Source: Sneathiella sp. (lineage in GTDB: Bacteria; Pseudomonadota; Alphaproteobacteria; Sneathiellales; Sneathiellaceae). Taken from it: a stretch of 33,793 bases of DNA. The position numbers and the translations under genes are program-made. Every line of letters starts with the position of its first letter. The first letter of the stretch is position 1. Below the pieces are notes generated by a model. The model saw only the letters and a list, made by a program, of their open reading frames with translations. It did no database searches and was not told the origin of the DNA. The DNA lies in contig PAKP01000020.1 of the NCBI GenBank assembly GCA_002706985.1, positions 1 to 33,793 on the forward strand. Direction: 5' to 3'. Positions 24,227 through 32,362 of this stretch are shown here, piece by piece.

Positions 24227-26360
24227 ACTTGTTGATCGTGTTCTAAGCTATGATCCTCAGGCAGACGAGGATCTCCTAAACCGGGCCTATATCTTTACCG
24301 TCAAGACCCATGGCAGCCAGGTACGCGCCTCCGGAGACCCTTACTTTTCCCACCCTATTGAAGTCGCCGGTATTCTGACCGAGCTAAAACTGGATACAGC
24401 GACGATCGTAACTGCGCTTCTTCATGACACGATTGAAGATACCGTTGCCACCAAAGAGCAGATTGAAGAAATCTTCGGGAGCGAGATCGCGGCGCTTGTC
24501 GACGGGGTCACCAAGCTGTCGCAGATCGAGCTGCAATCGGATAGGACCAAGCAGGGAGAGAATTTCCGAAAGCTTCTGCTGGCAATGTCGAACGATATCC
24601 GCGTGCTGCTGGTCAAGCTGGCCGACCGGTTGCACAATATGCGTACCCTTCATTTCATAAAAAACCCAGAAAAGCGCAAACGCATCGCCACGGAGACGAT
24701 GGAGATATATGCACCCTTGGCCGAGCGTATCGGAATGCAGGGTTTTCGCGATGATCTGGAAGATCTCGCCTTTATCGAACTGAACAATGAAGCGCGCAAT
24801 TCTATCAAGCGGCGGCTGGAATATTTGCGCGCGGAAGGGGAGGACCTGGTCGAGCGGATTGTCGAGCAGTTGAGGAAAGATGCCGCGGATGCCGGAATTG
24901 ACGCCGAAATATACGGTCGGGAGAAGCGTTTCTATTCCATTTGGCGCAAGATGGAGAAGAACAACGTCTCCTTCGAGCAACTCGCCGATATTATCGCCTT
25001 CCGTGTCATCGTCGATTCAGTGGAAGAATGCTATCACGCCCTTGGCGTTCTGCATGCGAAATATTCCATGGTGCCGGGGCGGTTCAAGGACTATATCTCG
25101 ATCCCGAAGCGGAACAATTACCGCTCCATCCACACGACGATCATCGGTCCCGAAAAACAGCGCATCGAGGTTCAAATCCGCACAAGGGAGATGCACCAGA
25201 CGAATGAGTATGGTGTTGCCGCCCATTGGCAATACAAGGAAAATCTCGAAAATGTGAAAGAGGGCAAGCAGTATCGCTGGCTTCGCGAACTGCTTGAAAT
25301 CCTTGAGAATACGGTCGATCCGGATGAGTTTCTGGAACATACGAAACTCAGCATGTTTCAAGATCAGGTGTTCTGCTTCACGCCCAAGGGTGACCTGATT
25401 TCCCTGCCGCAGGGCAGCAGTCCCGTCGATTTTGCCTATGCCGTCCATACGGATGTCGGTAATACCTGCGTCGGCGCCAAGATCAACAGCCGGTTGGTGC
25501 CACTCCGCACGCCGCTGCGCAATGGCGATCAGGTGGAGATACTTCGCTCGAAAAACCAGACGCCGTCGCCGACCTGGGAGAGCTTCGTTGTCAGCGGCAA
25601 GGCGCGCTCGGCCATTCGCCGCTTCACCCGCTTGAAACAACGTGGCCAGTATATTGAGCTTGGTAAGGCAATCGCTGAGAAAGCCTTTCGGGTTGAGGGA
25701 AAGCAGTTTGCTGAGAAAGCGTTACAGACAGCTGTTAAAGTGTGGAATCAGGAAAATGTCGATGATGTCTATTCCATGCTGGGGGATGGCACCCGCACCG
25801 GACGGCAGTTGATCGAGGTTATTTTCCCCGGCGAGAAGCGTCAGGCCGATACTGAAAATGTTGTTTCGCTCAAACGGGCAAAATCGAAATCCGAGGACAA
25901 GAATTCTCATGCGGTGCCGATTCGCGGGCTCATTCCCGGCATGGCCATGCACCTCGCCGGATGCTGTCATCCGCTCCCGGGGGACCGGATTGTGGGGATT
26001 GTCAGTACCGGGCGCGGGGTGACGATCCACACCATTGACTGTGACACACTTGAACAGTTCGCCGAAGTCCCGGAACGCTGGCTTGATGTCTCGTGGGATG
26101 AGGATAATCAGCAGGCCGCCCATCCCGTAGGCCGGGTCTCCATCATTATGGCAAATGAACCGGGCGCGCTGTCAGGTGTCACCTCGACTATTGCCTCCAA
26201 TAACGGCAATATCAATAATCTGGCTATCGTCAACCGTAGTCAGGATTTTTTCGAGATGCTGATCGATATTCAGGTAAAGGATGTTCGGCATTTGACGAAT
26301 ATCATCGCGGCGCTGCGGGCCGATCCGGTCATCAGTTCCGTTGAAAGATCGGCAGGCTAA
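24210..26360 (+). CDS. rsh: Bifunctional (p)ppGpp synthetase/hydrolase (RelA/SpoT homolog)
   Basis: Sets the level of the stringent-response alarmone. 716 residues from ATG 24210 (MLRQVELVDRVLSYDPQADE); TTG 24204 is two codons earlier. The HD hydrolase domain is complete, with His48 (YFSHPIEVAG) and HDTIEDT at 72-78. The synthetase domain is intact (RFKDYISIPKRNNYRSIHTT, EVQIRTREMHQTNEYGVAAH). A TGS domain (VFCFTPKGDLISLPQGSSPV), a zinc-finger/helical region (LAGCCHPLPGDRIVG) and a C-terminal ACT domain (from about 640) follow. Both activities are therefore predicted. It follows rpoZ and has pyrE 29 bases downstream. Translation may depend on the overlapping leader ORF. Confidence 0.97.
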   Translation: MLRQVELVDRVLSYDPQADEDLLNRAYIFTVKTHGSQVRASGDPYFSHPIEVAGILTELKLDTATIVTALLHDTIEDTVATKEQIEEIFGSEIAALVDGVTKLSQIELQSDRTKQGENFRKLLLAMSNDIRVLLVKLADRLHNMRTLHFIKNPEKRKRIATETMEIYAPLAERIGMQGFRDDLEDLAFIELNNEARNSIKRRLEYLRAEGEDLVERIVEQLRKDAADAGIDAEIYGREKRFYSIWRKMEKNNVSFEQLADIIAFRVIVDSVEECYHALGVLHAKYSMVPGRFKDYISIPKRNNYRSIHTTIIGPEKQRIEVQIRTREMHQTNEYGVAAHWQYKENLENVKEGKQYRWLRELLEILENTVDPDEFLEHTKLSMFQDQVFCFTPKGDLISLPQGSSPVDFAYAVHTDVGNTCVGAKINSRLVPLRTPLRNGDQVEILRSKNQTPSPTWESFVVSGKARSAIRRFTRLKQRGQYIELGKAIAEKAFRVEGKQFAEKALQTAVKVWNQENVDDVYSMLGDGTRTGRQLIEVIFPGEKRQADTENVVSLKRAKSKSEDKNSHAVPIRGLIPGMAMHLAGCCHPLPGDRIVGIVSTGRGVTIHTIDCDTLEQFAEVPERWLDVSWDEDNQQAAHPVGRVSIIMANEPGALSGVTSTIASNNGNINNLAIVNRSQDFFEMLIDIQVKDVRHLTNIIAALRADPVISSVERSAG

Positions 26361-26389
26361 TCAGGCGGGTTTTGAGAGAAAGGGTAAGT

Positions 26390-26977
26390 ATGACAGAGGA
26401 AGAAATCCTGGCCCATTACCGGGAGACAGACGCATTGCTGGAAGGGCATTTTCTACTGAGTTCGGGGTTGCATTCTGACCGTTATCTTCAATCGGCGAAA
26501 GTTCTGATGTACCCTGATCGCGCCGCTGCGCTCTGTCAGGCGCTCGCCGACAAGATAAAATCTGCTCTAGGCGAGAACGCCGTCGATATTGTCGTCGGTC
26601 CCGCGATGGGCGGTGTCATCGTTGGATATGAACTGGCGCGTCAGCTTGGGGTGCCGGGCATCTTCACGGAACGTGAAAACGGTGTGTTTACCTTCCGGCG
26701 CGGATTCTCTCTGAAGCCGGGCGCTCGCGTCATCATGTCGGAGGATATTGTCACAACCGGAAAGTCCAGTCGGGAATGCATTGATACGATCCGGGCCGCC
26801 GGTGGCGATGTTGTTTGTGCGACCTGCCTGATTGACCGGTCAAACGGCGAGGCGGATGTCGGTGTGCCTTTGATCTCGCTGATGGAGCTGGAGGTGAATG
26901 TCTATGAGCCGGACAAGCTGCCGCCCGAACTTGCCGGTACAGAGGCCATCAAACCCGGAAGCCGTAACCTGAAGTGA
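26390..26977 (+). CDS. pyrE: PyrE, orotate phosphoribosyltransferase
   Basis: Makes OMP from orotate and PRPP in pyrimidine synthesis. ATG 26390 is favoured by AAAGGGT about 7 bases upstream; a TTG at 26372 is in frame. 195 residues. The PRPP-binding loop is VIMSEDIVTTGKSS; the conserved SSGLHSDRYLQSAKV region and the VGPAMGGVIVGYELARQLG stretch are present. This is the alphaproteobacterial PyrE type rather than the shorter enterobacterial order. It lies 29 bases after rsh, with the DUF2062 gene 27 bases downstream, and is probably in the same transcript. Confidence 0.96.
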   Translation: MTEEEILAHYRETDALLEGHFLLSSGLHSDRYLQSAKVLMYPDRAAALCQALADKIKSALGENAVDIVVGPAMGGVIVGYELARQLGVPGIFTERENGVFTFRRGFSLKPGARVIMSEDIVTTGKSSRECIDTIRAAGGDVVCATCLIDRSNGEADVGVPLISLMELEVNVYEPDKLPPELAGTEAIKPGSRNLK

Positions 26978-27004
26978 TCTTTTCTTAAGTGAAGTGCCGC
27001 CGGA

Positions 27005-27625
27005 ATGTTTCGTCGTCGAAAAAAAGCAACAAGAATAAGCCAGCTGTCGGAATTTTTCTGGCCGACCGCCGGCTTTCGGCGATCATCGAAATATGTCGGA
27101 TACCGCCTTGCGCGGTTGAAAGGTTCTCCCTATAGCCTGGCGGCCGGTTTTGCCTTTGGCGCGGCGGTTTCCTTTACGCCGTTGCTCGGATTCCATTTCA
27201 TTCTGGCCGCCCTGTTCGCCTGGATATTTCGGGCGAGCATACTGGCGTCCGCACTCGGGACGGCTGTCGGCAACCCTTGGACCTTTCCGTTTATCTGGAC
27301 GATGCTTTATAAGGTCGGGCGCTGGATGCTGGGCGACGATCCGCACCACAAAGCCTTTCCGGATGCCAGTCTGACCACTTTCTTCGAAGGGCTCTGGGCG
27401 GGCAACTGGAATAATGTTTCCCATATCTTTTTTGAAGTTATTCACCCGATGCTGCTTGCCAGCCTGCCGATCTCCATCATTGTCTGGATTATTTTTTTCT
27501 ATCCATTGCGGGCATTGATCCGTAGATTTCAGGAGAAAAGAGCACAGTTGATCCTCAAGGCAAAGGAGCGCAAGTCAAACCGGAGGTTCAAACGCGGGAA
27601 AAAAATCGGAGTCATAGAAAAATGA
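27005..27625 (+). CDS. DUF2062 membrane protein
   Basis: 206 residues with a basic N-terminus ([10 protein letters not shown]) and a basic C-terminus ([11 protein letters not shown]) flanking three likely membrane segments (about 45-78, 90-104 and 145-170). The DUF2062 hallmarks are visible: [20 protein letters not shown] near the start and [10 protein letters not shown]. The biochemical function of the family is unknown. It overlaps pdxJ by ATGA (27622-27625), so the pair is translationally coupled. The same neighbour is found upstream of pdxJ in several alphaproteobacteria, which says little about its role. Confidence 0.9.
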   Translation: MFRRRKKATRISQLSEFFWPTAGFRRSSKYVGYRLARLKGSPYSLAAGFAFGAAVSFTPLLGFHFILAALFAWIFRASILASALGTAVGNPWTFPFIWTMLYKVGRWMLGDDPHHKAFPDASLTTFFEGLWAGNWNNVSHIFFEVIHPMLLASLPISIIVWIIFFYPLRALIRRFQEKRAQLILKAKERKSNRRFKRGKKIGVIEK

Positions 27626-28362
27626 AAAAGCTGAGACTGGGTGTCAATATCGACCATGTAGCAACCATCCGCAATGCACGCGGCGGGGTTCATCCGGACC
27701 CCTTGCGCGCCGCCCGGATCGCCGAGGCAGCGGGGGCGGACGGCATCACGGCACATTTGCGTGAAGATCGCCGCCATATCAGCGATGGCGACATTACGCG
27801 TCTCGCCCGGGAACTCACCATTCCGCTCAATTTCGAGATGGCGGCAACTGAAGAAATGCTGGCGATCGCGCTGGATCATAAACCGCATGCGAGCTGTCTC
27901 GTCCCGGAAAAGCGCGAGGAACGCACGACGGAGGGTGGCCTTGATGTTGCCGGAGGCCATAATATGCTGAAGCATTACGTCGACAGCCTGAAGAATGCGG
28001 ACATCCGTGTATCGCTGTTTATCGAAGCGGACCCGTTTCAGCTTGAAGCGGCAAAGAAAATCGGTGCGGATATCGTTGAAATTCACACTGGCGCCTATTG
28101 TGATTCAGAGGATCCGGCGAAACGGCAAAGCGAGTTTGATCGAATACAGAAGGCGGCGGCCATGGCGGAAGATTTGGGCCTTGAATGCCATGCGGGCCAT
28201 GGCCTGACCTTTGGTACTGTCGGTCCCGTTGCGGCGATACCGACGATTGTCGAGCTCAACATCGGCCATTTTCTGATTGGCGAGGCGATTTTTACTGGGC
28301 TGGAGACAGCTATCGGCAAGATGCGACGGTTGATGGATGAAGCCCGTCAGGCGGTAGCGTAG
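27622..28362 (+). CDS. pdxJ: PdxJ, pyridoxine 5'-phosphate synthase
   Basis: Condenses 1-deoxyxylulose 5-phosphate with 3-amino-2-oxopropyl phosphate, closing the vitamin B6 ring. 246 residues forming a TIM barrel. Family motifs are [19 protein letters not shown] at the start, HLREDRRHI, the catalytic Glu in [12 protein letters not shown], and [15 protein letters not shown] with the conserved His. The C-terminal phosphate site [12 protein letters not shown] is intact. The start overlaps the DUF2062 stop by four bases. acpS follows after 18 bases. Confidence 0.97.
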   Translation: MKKLRLGVNIDHVATIRNARGGVHPDPLRAARIAEAAGADGITAHLREDRRHISDGDITRLARELTIPLNFEMAATEEMLAIALDHKPHASCLVPEKREERTTEGGLDVAGGHNMLKHYVDSLKNADIRVSLFIEADPFQLEAAKKIGADIVEIHTGAYCDSEDPAKRQSEFDRIQKAAAMAEDLGLECHAGHGLTFGTVGPVAAIPTIVELNIGHFLIGEAIFTGLETAIGKMRRLMDEARQAVA

Positions 28363-28380
28363 GGCAGCAAAGGACAGGGT

Positions 28381-28791
28381 ATGTCTCGCATTATCGGCAT
28401 TGGCAACGATATCATCGATATCCGGCGCATCGAAAAAACCCTAGATCGTTTCGGGGATCGTTTCGTCAAGCGTATCTATACGGAGATTGAGATTGCGAAA
28501 TCAGAGCGGCGGCTGAATCGTGTTGAATCCTATGCCAAGAGATATGCGGCAAAGGAGGCCTGTTCCAAGGCGCTGGGTACAGGGTTTCGTCGGGGCGTGT
28601 TCTGGAAGGACATGGGCGTGGTCAACCTGCCATCCGGAAAACCGACGATCGCGCTGACAGGTGGGGCGCTGGCGCAGCTTGAACGAATAACGCCGCCGGG
28701 CATGCGAACGGAAATTCATCTGACCATTACAGATGAACCGCCTCAGGCGCAGGCGATCGTCCTGATTACGGCTATCCCGGAAGATGATTAG
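28381..28791 (+). CDS. acpS: AcpS, holo-[acyl-carrier-protein] synthase
   Basis: Transfers 4'-phosphopantetheine from CoA to apo-ACP for fatty acid synthesis. 136 residues. The metal-binding aspartate is in [20 protein letters not shown], and the second acidic ligand is the Glu of the [15 protein letters not shown] helix. The substrate-binding [12 protein letters not shown] stretch is also present. The start at ATG 28381 follows pdxJ after 18 bases and a GGACAGGG site. A 97-base gap with an AT-rich end precedes lepB; a separate promoter for lepB there is possible but none is clear. Confidence 0.96.
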   Translation: MSRIIGIGNDIIDIRRIEKTLDRFGDRFVKRIYTEIEIAKSERRLNRVESYAKRYAAKEACSKALGTGFRRGVFWKDMGVVNLPSGKPTIALTGGALAQLERITPPGMRTEIHLTITDEPPQAQAIVLITAIPEDD

Positions 28792-28888
28792 GAAGTTACA
28801 GGCAATTGACCGGGAAAACATTTGCCTGACGGGCGCGTTCGTGCAATTGAATGTCTATTGTTTTTAAATATATTTTTGGAAGAGTTTT

Positions 28889-29644
28889 ATGAAGGAAGAA
28901 GCGGTGAAAGCGAAAGCCAAGGGCGGAGTGGGGGAGACAATCCGCACAATAATCTATGCTGTGCTGATTGCCGTTGTAATCCGGACATTCGCTTATGAAC
29001 CGTTCAAGATTCCGTCTGAGTCAATGCTGCCGACCCTGATGATTGGCGATTACCTGTTTGTTTCCAAATATTCCTATGGCTACAGCCGTCATTCCTTCCC
29101 CTTCAGCCTGGCGCCAATATCGGGGCGCGTGTTCGGCGAGTTGCCGGAGCGCGGTGACGTAGCCGTCTTCAAGAAGCCCATCGGTGAGTCCGTCGACTAT
29201 ATTAAGCGTATTGTCGGCCTGCCGGGCGACAGGATGCAGATGATCAACGGGGTGCTTAATATCAATGGTACGCCGATCAAGCGCGAACGGGTTGAGGATT
29301 TTGTCGACAGGGACCGTTTCGGGAACGCGCGACGCATTGCGCAGTATCGCGAGACACTGCCGAATGGCCGAAGCTATCTGACGCTCGATGAAGAAGTGCA
29401 GGGAATTATGGACAATACGGATGTCTATACGGTGCCCGAAGGACATGTTTTTGCCATGGGGGATAACCGTGACAATTCGACGGACAGCCGCTTCCTGAGC
29501 CATGTCGGTTATGTTCCGGTGGAAAATCTGGTGGGCCGGGCCGAGGTTATTTTCATGTCGCTTGATGGCTCTGCCGAATGGTACGAACTCTGGAAATACC
29601 CGACAGCCATCCGCTGGAACCGGATTTTCGACTCTTTAAGCTGA
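28889..29644 (+). CDS. lepB: LepB, signal peptidase I
   Basis: Inner membrane protease that removes Sec and Tat signal peptides. 251 residues with a single N-terminal membrane segment (residues 17-34, TIRTIIYAVLIAVVIRTF). The catalytic dyad is Ser45 in KIPSESMLPTL and Lys106 in YIKRIVGLPGD. Box E, VFAMGDNRDNSTDSR, is intact. The two-transmembrane form seen in E. coli is not present, as usual in this class. The stop overlaps the rnc start (TGATG), so the two are coupled. Confidence 0.96.
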   Translation: MKEEAVKAKAKGGVGETIRTIIYAVLIAVVIRTFAYEPFKIPSESMLPTLMIGDYLFVSKYSYGYSRHSFPFSLAPISGRVFGELPERGDVAVFKKPIGESVDYIKRIVGLPGDRMQMINGVLNINGTPIKRERVEDFVDRDRFGNARRIAQYRETLPNGRSYLTLDEEVQGIMDNTDVYTVPEGHVFAMGDNRDNSTDSRFLSHVGYVPVENLVGRAEVIFMSLDGSAEWYELWKYPTAIRWNRIFDSLS

Positions 29645-30345
29645 TGACCGCGCCAACAAAAAGCCTTGAGGACTTGGCCGTTCTCATCGGGCATGAGTTT
29701 AAGGACCTTTCGCTATTGACGGCCGCAGTGACCCATTCGTCCTTGGTCAAGGGTAAGGGCCGCAAAGCGGCGCAGGGTGATTATGATCGCCTGGAGTTTC
29801 TCGGAGACCGGGTTCTCGGCCTTATCATCAGTGAGGAACTTTTCCGCCGCTTCGAAGAGGCGGAGGCAGGGCAACTGTCCCGGCGCTATAATGCCCAGGT
29901 CCGGCGCGAGACTCTGGCCGAGATTGGTGCGGAAATGGGTCTTCAAGACTATATCTGTATGGCGGCGGATCTGGCGGCGGCAGGGGGACGTGACAATCCG
30001 GCCATTCTGTCGGATGTGATGGAAGCGGTGATCGCAGCCATTTATCTGGATGGCGGTATCAAGGCCGCCAAAAAGTTCATCAAGTCAAAATGGTGGCCGC
30101 GGTTCGATCACAAGGACGCTTCGCGCAAAGATGCCAAATCCATGCTTCAGGAATGGCTGGCCAAGATGGGCAGGCCGTTGCCCGTCTATTCGGTGATCGA
30201 GGAAACCGGCCCCGATCATGACCGTTATTTCAAGGTCAAGGTAGAAGTTTTCGATTGTGCCCCGGCGACCGGCTCAGGGTCGTCAAAACGCGCGGCGGAG
30301 CAAAAAGCGGCCGCGAAATTACTTAAGGAATTGCAGGTTGGCTGA
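29644..30345 (+). CDS. rnc: RNase III
   Basis: Double-strand-specific endoribonuclease for rRNA processing and RNA turnover. 233 residues from ATG 29644, which shares a base with the lepB stop; the frame also runs back to 29578 inside lepB. The RNase III signature reads DRLEFLGDRVLGL with Asp48 where most have Glu, and the metal ligands Asp55 and the Glu of ILSDVMEAVIAAIYLDGG are kept. A C-terminal double-stranded RNA-binding domain covers about 155-231 (DAKSMLQEWLAKMG, SSKRAAEQKAAAKLLKEL). era begins inside its last codons. Confidence 0.95.
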   Translation: MTAPTKSLEDLAVLIGHEFKDLSLLTAAVTHSSLVKGKGRKAAQGDYDRLEFLGDRVLGLIISEELFRRFEEAEAGQLSRRYNAQVRRETLAEIGAEMGLQDYICMAADLAAAGGRDNPAILSDVMEAVIAAIYLDGGIKAAKKFIKSKWWPRFDHKDASRKDAKSMLQEWLAKMGRPLPVYSVIEETGPDHDRYFKVKVEVFDCAPATGSGSSKRAAEQKAAAKLLKELQVG

Positions 30346-31264
30346 ACAAGAGGCGGAAACATCTCCAACACGCTGCGGCTATGTCGCCCTGGTCGGGGCA
30401 CCCAATGCCGGCAAATCGACGTTGCTCAATCAGCTTGTGGGCGCGAAAATCGCAATTGTTACGCCGAAAGTACAGACGACCCGCGCCCGTGTCACCGCCA
30501 TTGCCATCGAAGGCGACAGCCAGATCATCTTTGTCGACACACCCGGCATTTTCAAACCGTCGCGCCGGCTGGAGAAAGCCATGGTCGATGCCGCCTGGAG
30601 CGGGGCGGAGGATGCGGACCGTATTGTTCTTATTATTGACGCCGTGAAGGGCATTTCGGCGGATGTGGAGCGGATCATTGCCGGGCTTGAGAAAAACCAC
30701 CGCCGCGCCCATGTGATCCTCAACAAGGTGGATATCGTCAAGCGCGACAGTCTTCTCGGCCTTGCGCAGGCTCTCTCGGAGCGGGGCATTTTTGATGAGA
30801 TATATATGATCTCCGCGCTTACCGGTGACGGGGTCAATGATCTTCGCGAGGCGCTTGCGAAAGAAATGCCGGAAGGGCCGTGGTTGTACCCGGAGGACCA
30901 ACTCGCGCTTGCGCCCATGCGGCAACTGGCGGCTGAGGTGACACGCGAGAAGCTGTTCATGCGGCTCAATCAGGAACTGCCCTATTCGCTCACCGTCGAG
31001 ACGGAGAGCTGGGAAGAGCGTAAAGACGGATCGGTAAAGATCCAGCAGGTGGTCTATGTCTCGCGCGCCAACCACAAGCCGATTGTCCTTGGCAAGGGAG
31101 GACAGACGATCAAGAAGGTCGGAGAGCTTGCCCGCGCGGATCTGGAGGAGAGTCTCGGATGCCGCGTTCATCTGTTCCTGTTTGTAAAGGTCCGGGAAAA
31201 ATGGCTGGATGATCCGGAGCGTTACCGCGAAATGGGCCTGGATTTCCCGAAAGATGGCGCCTGA
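30338..31264 (+). CDS. era: Era, ribosome assembly GTPase
   Basis: Binds 16S rRNA near its 3' end and is needed for 30S maturation. The TTG at 30338 is chosen because AAGGA lies about 8 bases upstream and the product (308 residues) has the normal length; it overlaps rnc by 8 bases. GTPase motifs: G1 GAPNAGKST at 20-28, G3 DTPG, G4 NKVD and G5 SAL. The C-terminal KH domain shows VLGKGGQTIKKVGELAR with the RNA-binding GxxG-type loop. It is the last gene of the lepB-rnc-era chain; no strong terminator follows directly. Confidence 0.97.
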   Translation: MAEQEAETSPTRCGYVALVGAPNAGKSTLLNQLVGAKIAIVTPKVQTTRARVTAIAIEGDSQIIFVDTPGIFKPSRRLEKAMVDAAWSGAEDADRIVLIIDAVKGISADVERIIAGLEKNHRRAHVILNKVDIVKRDSLLGLAQALSERGIFDEIYMISALTGDGVNDLREALAKEMPEGPWLYPEDQLALAPMRQLAAEVTREKLFMRLNQELPYSLTVETESWEERKDGSVKIQQVVYVSRANHKPIVLGKGGQTIKKVGELARADLEESLGCRVHLFLFVKVREKWLDDPERYREMGLDFPKDGA

Positions 31265-31352
31265 GCCCTGCTCTCAACCCCTTTTCTTTACCGGATATAG
31301 TGACGGAAATCGCTGTTTTCTTGCGGCTTTGTGTTCTTCCAGCCCTAAAAGA

Positions 31353-31380
31353 TTGACAAACATAGTTAAAAAAATAATCG
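31353..31380 (+). promoter_or_regulatory. Candidate promoter before the Sel1-like gene
   Basis: A perfect -35 TTGACA (31353-31358) is followed after 16 bases by a weak -10 TAATCG (31375-31380). Transcription would start near 31388, about 105 bases before the small gene. The AT-rich surroundings make chance matches likely. Confidence 0.3.
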
Positions 31381-31424
31381 GTGAAACAAAAAATTAACTA
31401 AATCCCTTCCATCATATCCCCAAC

Positions 31425-31442
31425 AAAGGAAGTTTTTCCTTT
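31425..31442 (+). terminator. Weak hairpin with T run after era
   Basis: AAAGGAA (31425-31431) pairs with TTCCTTT (31436-31442) around a four-base loop, followed by two further T bases. It could end era transcripts, but it lies downstream of the candidate promoter of the next gene and so may instead be in that gene's leader. Low GC in the stem argues against high efficiency. Confidence 0.3.
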
Positions 31443-31493
31443 TTCTGAATGTTTTTTATTTGGGTAGTCGATTGTATTTTGGGGAATGGAATG

Positions 31494-31763
31494 ATGGCTA
31501 AGCTCGATACAAAATATGTCAATAAGTATCTGCAAAGTGCGGATGAAGGTGTCGCCGACGATCAGTTCCGGGCGGGCTTGCTGTTTTCGACCGGAGACGG
31601 GGTTTCACAGGATCTGGTGACAGCGCATAAATGGTTCAATCTCGCGGCAATGAACGGCATTGAGGAAGCGCGGGAGAACCGGGCGGAGATTTCTCTCGAT
31701 ATGTCCGCGCAGGAAATTGCCAAAGCCCAGAAAATGGCGCGCGAGTGGATCATGGGCCGATAG
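31494..31763 (+). CDS. Small Sel1-like repeat protein
   Basis: 89 residues from ATG 31494 (MAKLDTKYVNKYLQ); another ATG lies directly before it at 31491, and the frame is open back to 31449. The middle matches one Sel1 repeat: DDQFRAGLLFSTGDGVSQDL then AHKWFNLAAMNG, and a helical C-terminus follows (SAQEIAKAQKMAREWIMG). There is no signal peptide. Single-repeat Sel1 proteins mediate protein contacts, but the partner cannot be named. It stands alone between era and tRNA-Ser. Confidence 0.75.
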   Translation: MAKLDTKYVNKYLQSADEGVADDQFRAGLLFSTGDGVSQDLVTAHKWFNLAAMNGIEEARENRAEISLDMSAQEIAKAQKMAREWIMGR

Positions 31764-31806
31764 GCGCCGTGATCTAATTTTGCGAAAAAAATTGCAACTA
31801 AACCCT

Positions 31807-31835
31807 TTGACAGGGAACCAAAATCTGCCATATTG
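31807..31835 (+). promoter_or_regulatory. Promoter of tRNA-Ser
   Basis: A perfect -35 TTGACA (31807-31812) and a -10 region CATATTG (31829-31835), with 16-17 bases between, end about nine bases before the first base of the tRNA. The spacing fits a tRNA promoter with a very short 5' leader. Confidence 0.6.
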
Positions 31836-31843
31836 CCGCCTCC

Positions 31844-31936
31844 GGTGAGCTGGCCGAGTGGCTGAAGGCGCTCCCCTGCTAAGGGAGTATGGGGTTTATA
31901 GCTCCATCGAGGGTTCGAATCCCTCGCTCACCGCCA
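31844..31936 (+). tRNA. tRNA-Ser (anticodon GCU)
   Basis: A 90-base tRNA plus encoded CCA (31934-31936). The acceptor stem is GGTGAGC (31844-31850) with GCTCACC (31926-31932) and discriminator G. The anticodon stem is CTCCC/GGGAG with a seven-base loop that puts GCT at 31878-31880, reading AGC and AGU codons. The long variable arm (31888-31909) is typical of serine tRNAs, and the T arm is GAGGGTTCGAATCCCTC. The 3' end of such tRNAs is a frequent integration site, and a recombinase gene lies 427 bases downstream. Confidence 0.97.
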
Positions 31937-31986
31937 CCCACCCCTGATAATTTGTCTCTCTTTCTAGCTGGCTGCGCAACCGCCCG

Positions 31987-32325
31987 TAACAGGGCGCTTA
32001 TTCGCGGCCATTCCCTCTCTTGCCCGCGTCTCTGGGCCGTCAGATAATGGTTTTGTAGGGCCAATCTGCCCGCCAGTCTCTGGCCATCTGATGGTAGGGT
32101 GAGTTTCACGAGAACAGAGTATTAACAGGGAATTTTTTATAAAAGCACCTATTAACAGGGTAAATTCTCTACTGGTTCACGGGAGAGAAAATATTATATG
32201 ACGTAAAAACAATGCCTTACGGATCATTATCGCCACTTTCCTGTTATTCGTCATAACAGGGTGATTTTATGCCATAACAGGCCCTGTTATTGCGATTAAC
32301 AGGGCGTTTTAAGCCTGTTAACAGG
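31987..32325. repeat. TAACAGG iteron-like array
   Basis: Forward copies of TAACAGG begin at 31987, 32123, 32153, 32254, 32275, 32297 and 32319; reverse copies CCTGTTA begin at 32240, 32283 and 32314. Most forward copies extend to (A/T)TAACAGGG. The last four forward copies are 21, 22 and 22 bases apart, about two helical turns. Two places are perfect or near-perfect palindromes: 32274-32290 (ATAACAGG-C-CCTGTTAT) and 32314-32325 (CCTGTTAACAGG). This looks like a set of binding sites for one protein, possibly an accessory recombination, replication or control factor. Confidence 0.8.
32021..32099. repeat. Imperfect tandem direct repeat near tRNA-Ser
   Basis: Copy A (32021-32060) and copy B (32067-32099) share TGCCCGC, GTCTCTGG, CC-TC-GAT and a final GGT/AGGG in the same order, with small gaps, at a period of about 46 bases. 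It may be a relic of duplication or paired protein-binding sites; nothing more can be said from sequence. Confidence 0.55.
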
Positions 32326-32331
32326 TGATTT

Positions 32332-32344
32332 AAGGAATTTCCTT
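32332..32344. other. Short palindrome after the recombinase stop
   Basis: AAGGAATTTCCTT is a 6-base inverted repeat with one central base, 19 bases beyond the recombinase stop codon. It could help end or stabilise the recombinase transcript, but it has no T run and is too short to call a terminator. Confidence 0.3.
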
Positions 32345-32362
32345 TAGGGCCTGGAACTGATT

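Larger units (their letters stand above)
31937..32362. other. 426-base non-coding region between tRNA-Ser and recombinase
   Basis: No credible gene. It holds an imperfect direct repeat (32021-32099) and about ten copies of TAACAGG in both orientations (31987-32325), densest near the recombinase 3' end, where they are phased by 21-22 bases. A CGCCC/GGGCG hairpin surrounds the first copy (31981-31996). An AT-rich part lies at 32127-32240. Confidence 0.8.

Noticed and set aside
31879..32109. 76-codon minus-strand frame ending near GERGIRTLDG
   Set aside because: This peptide is the antisense translation of the tRNA-Ser gene, a well-known false gene pattern.
31987..32325. CRISPR array
   Set aside because: Repeats are 7-10 bases, occur in both orientations and have uneven spacing; no cas genes are present.
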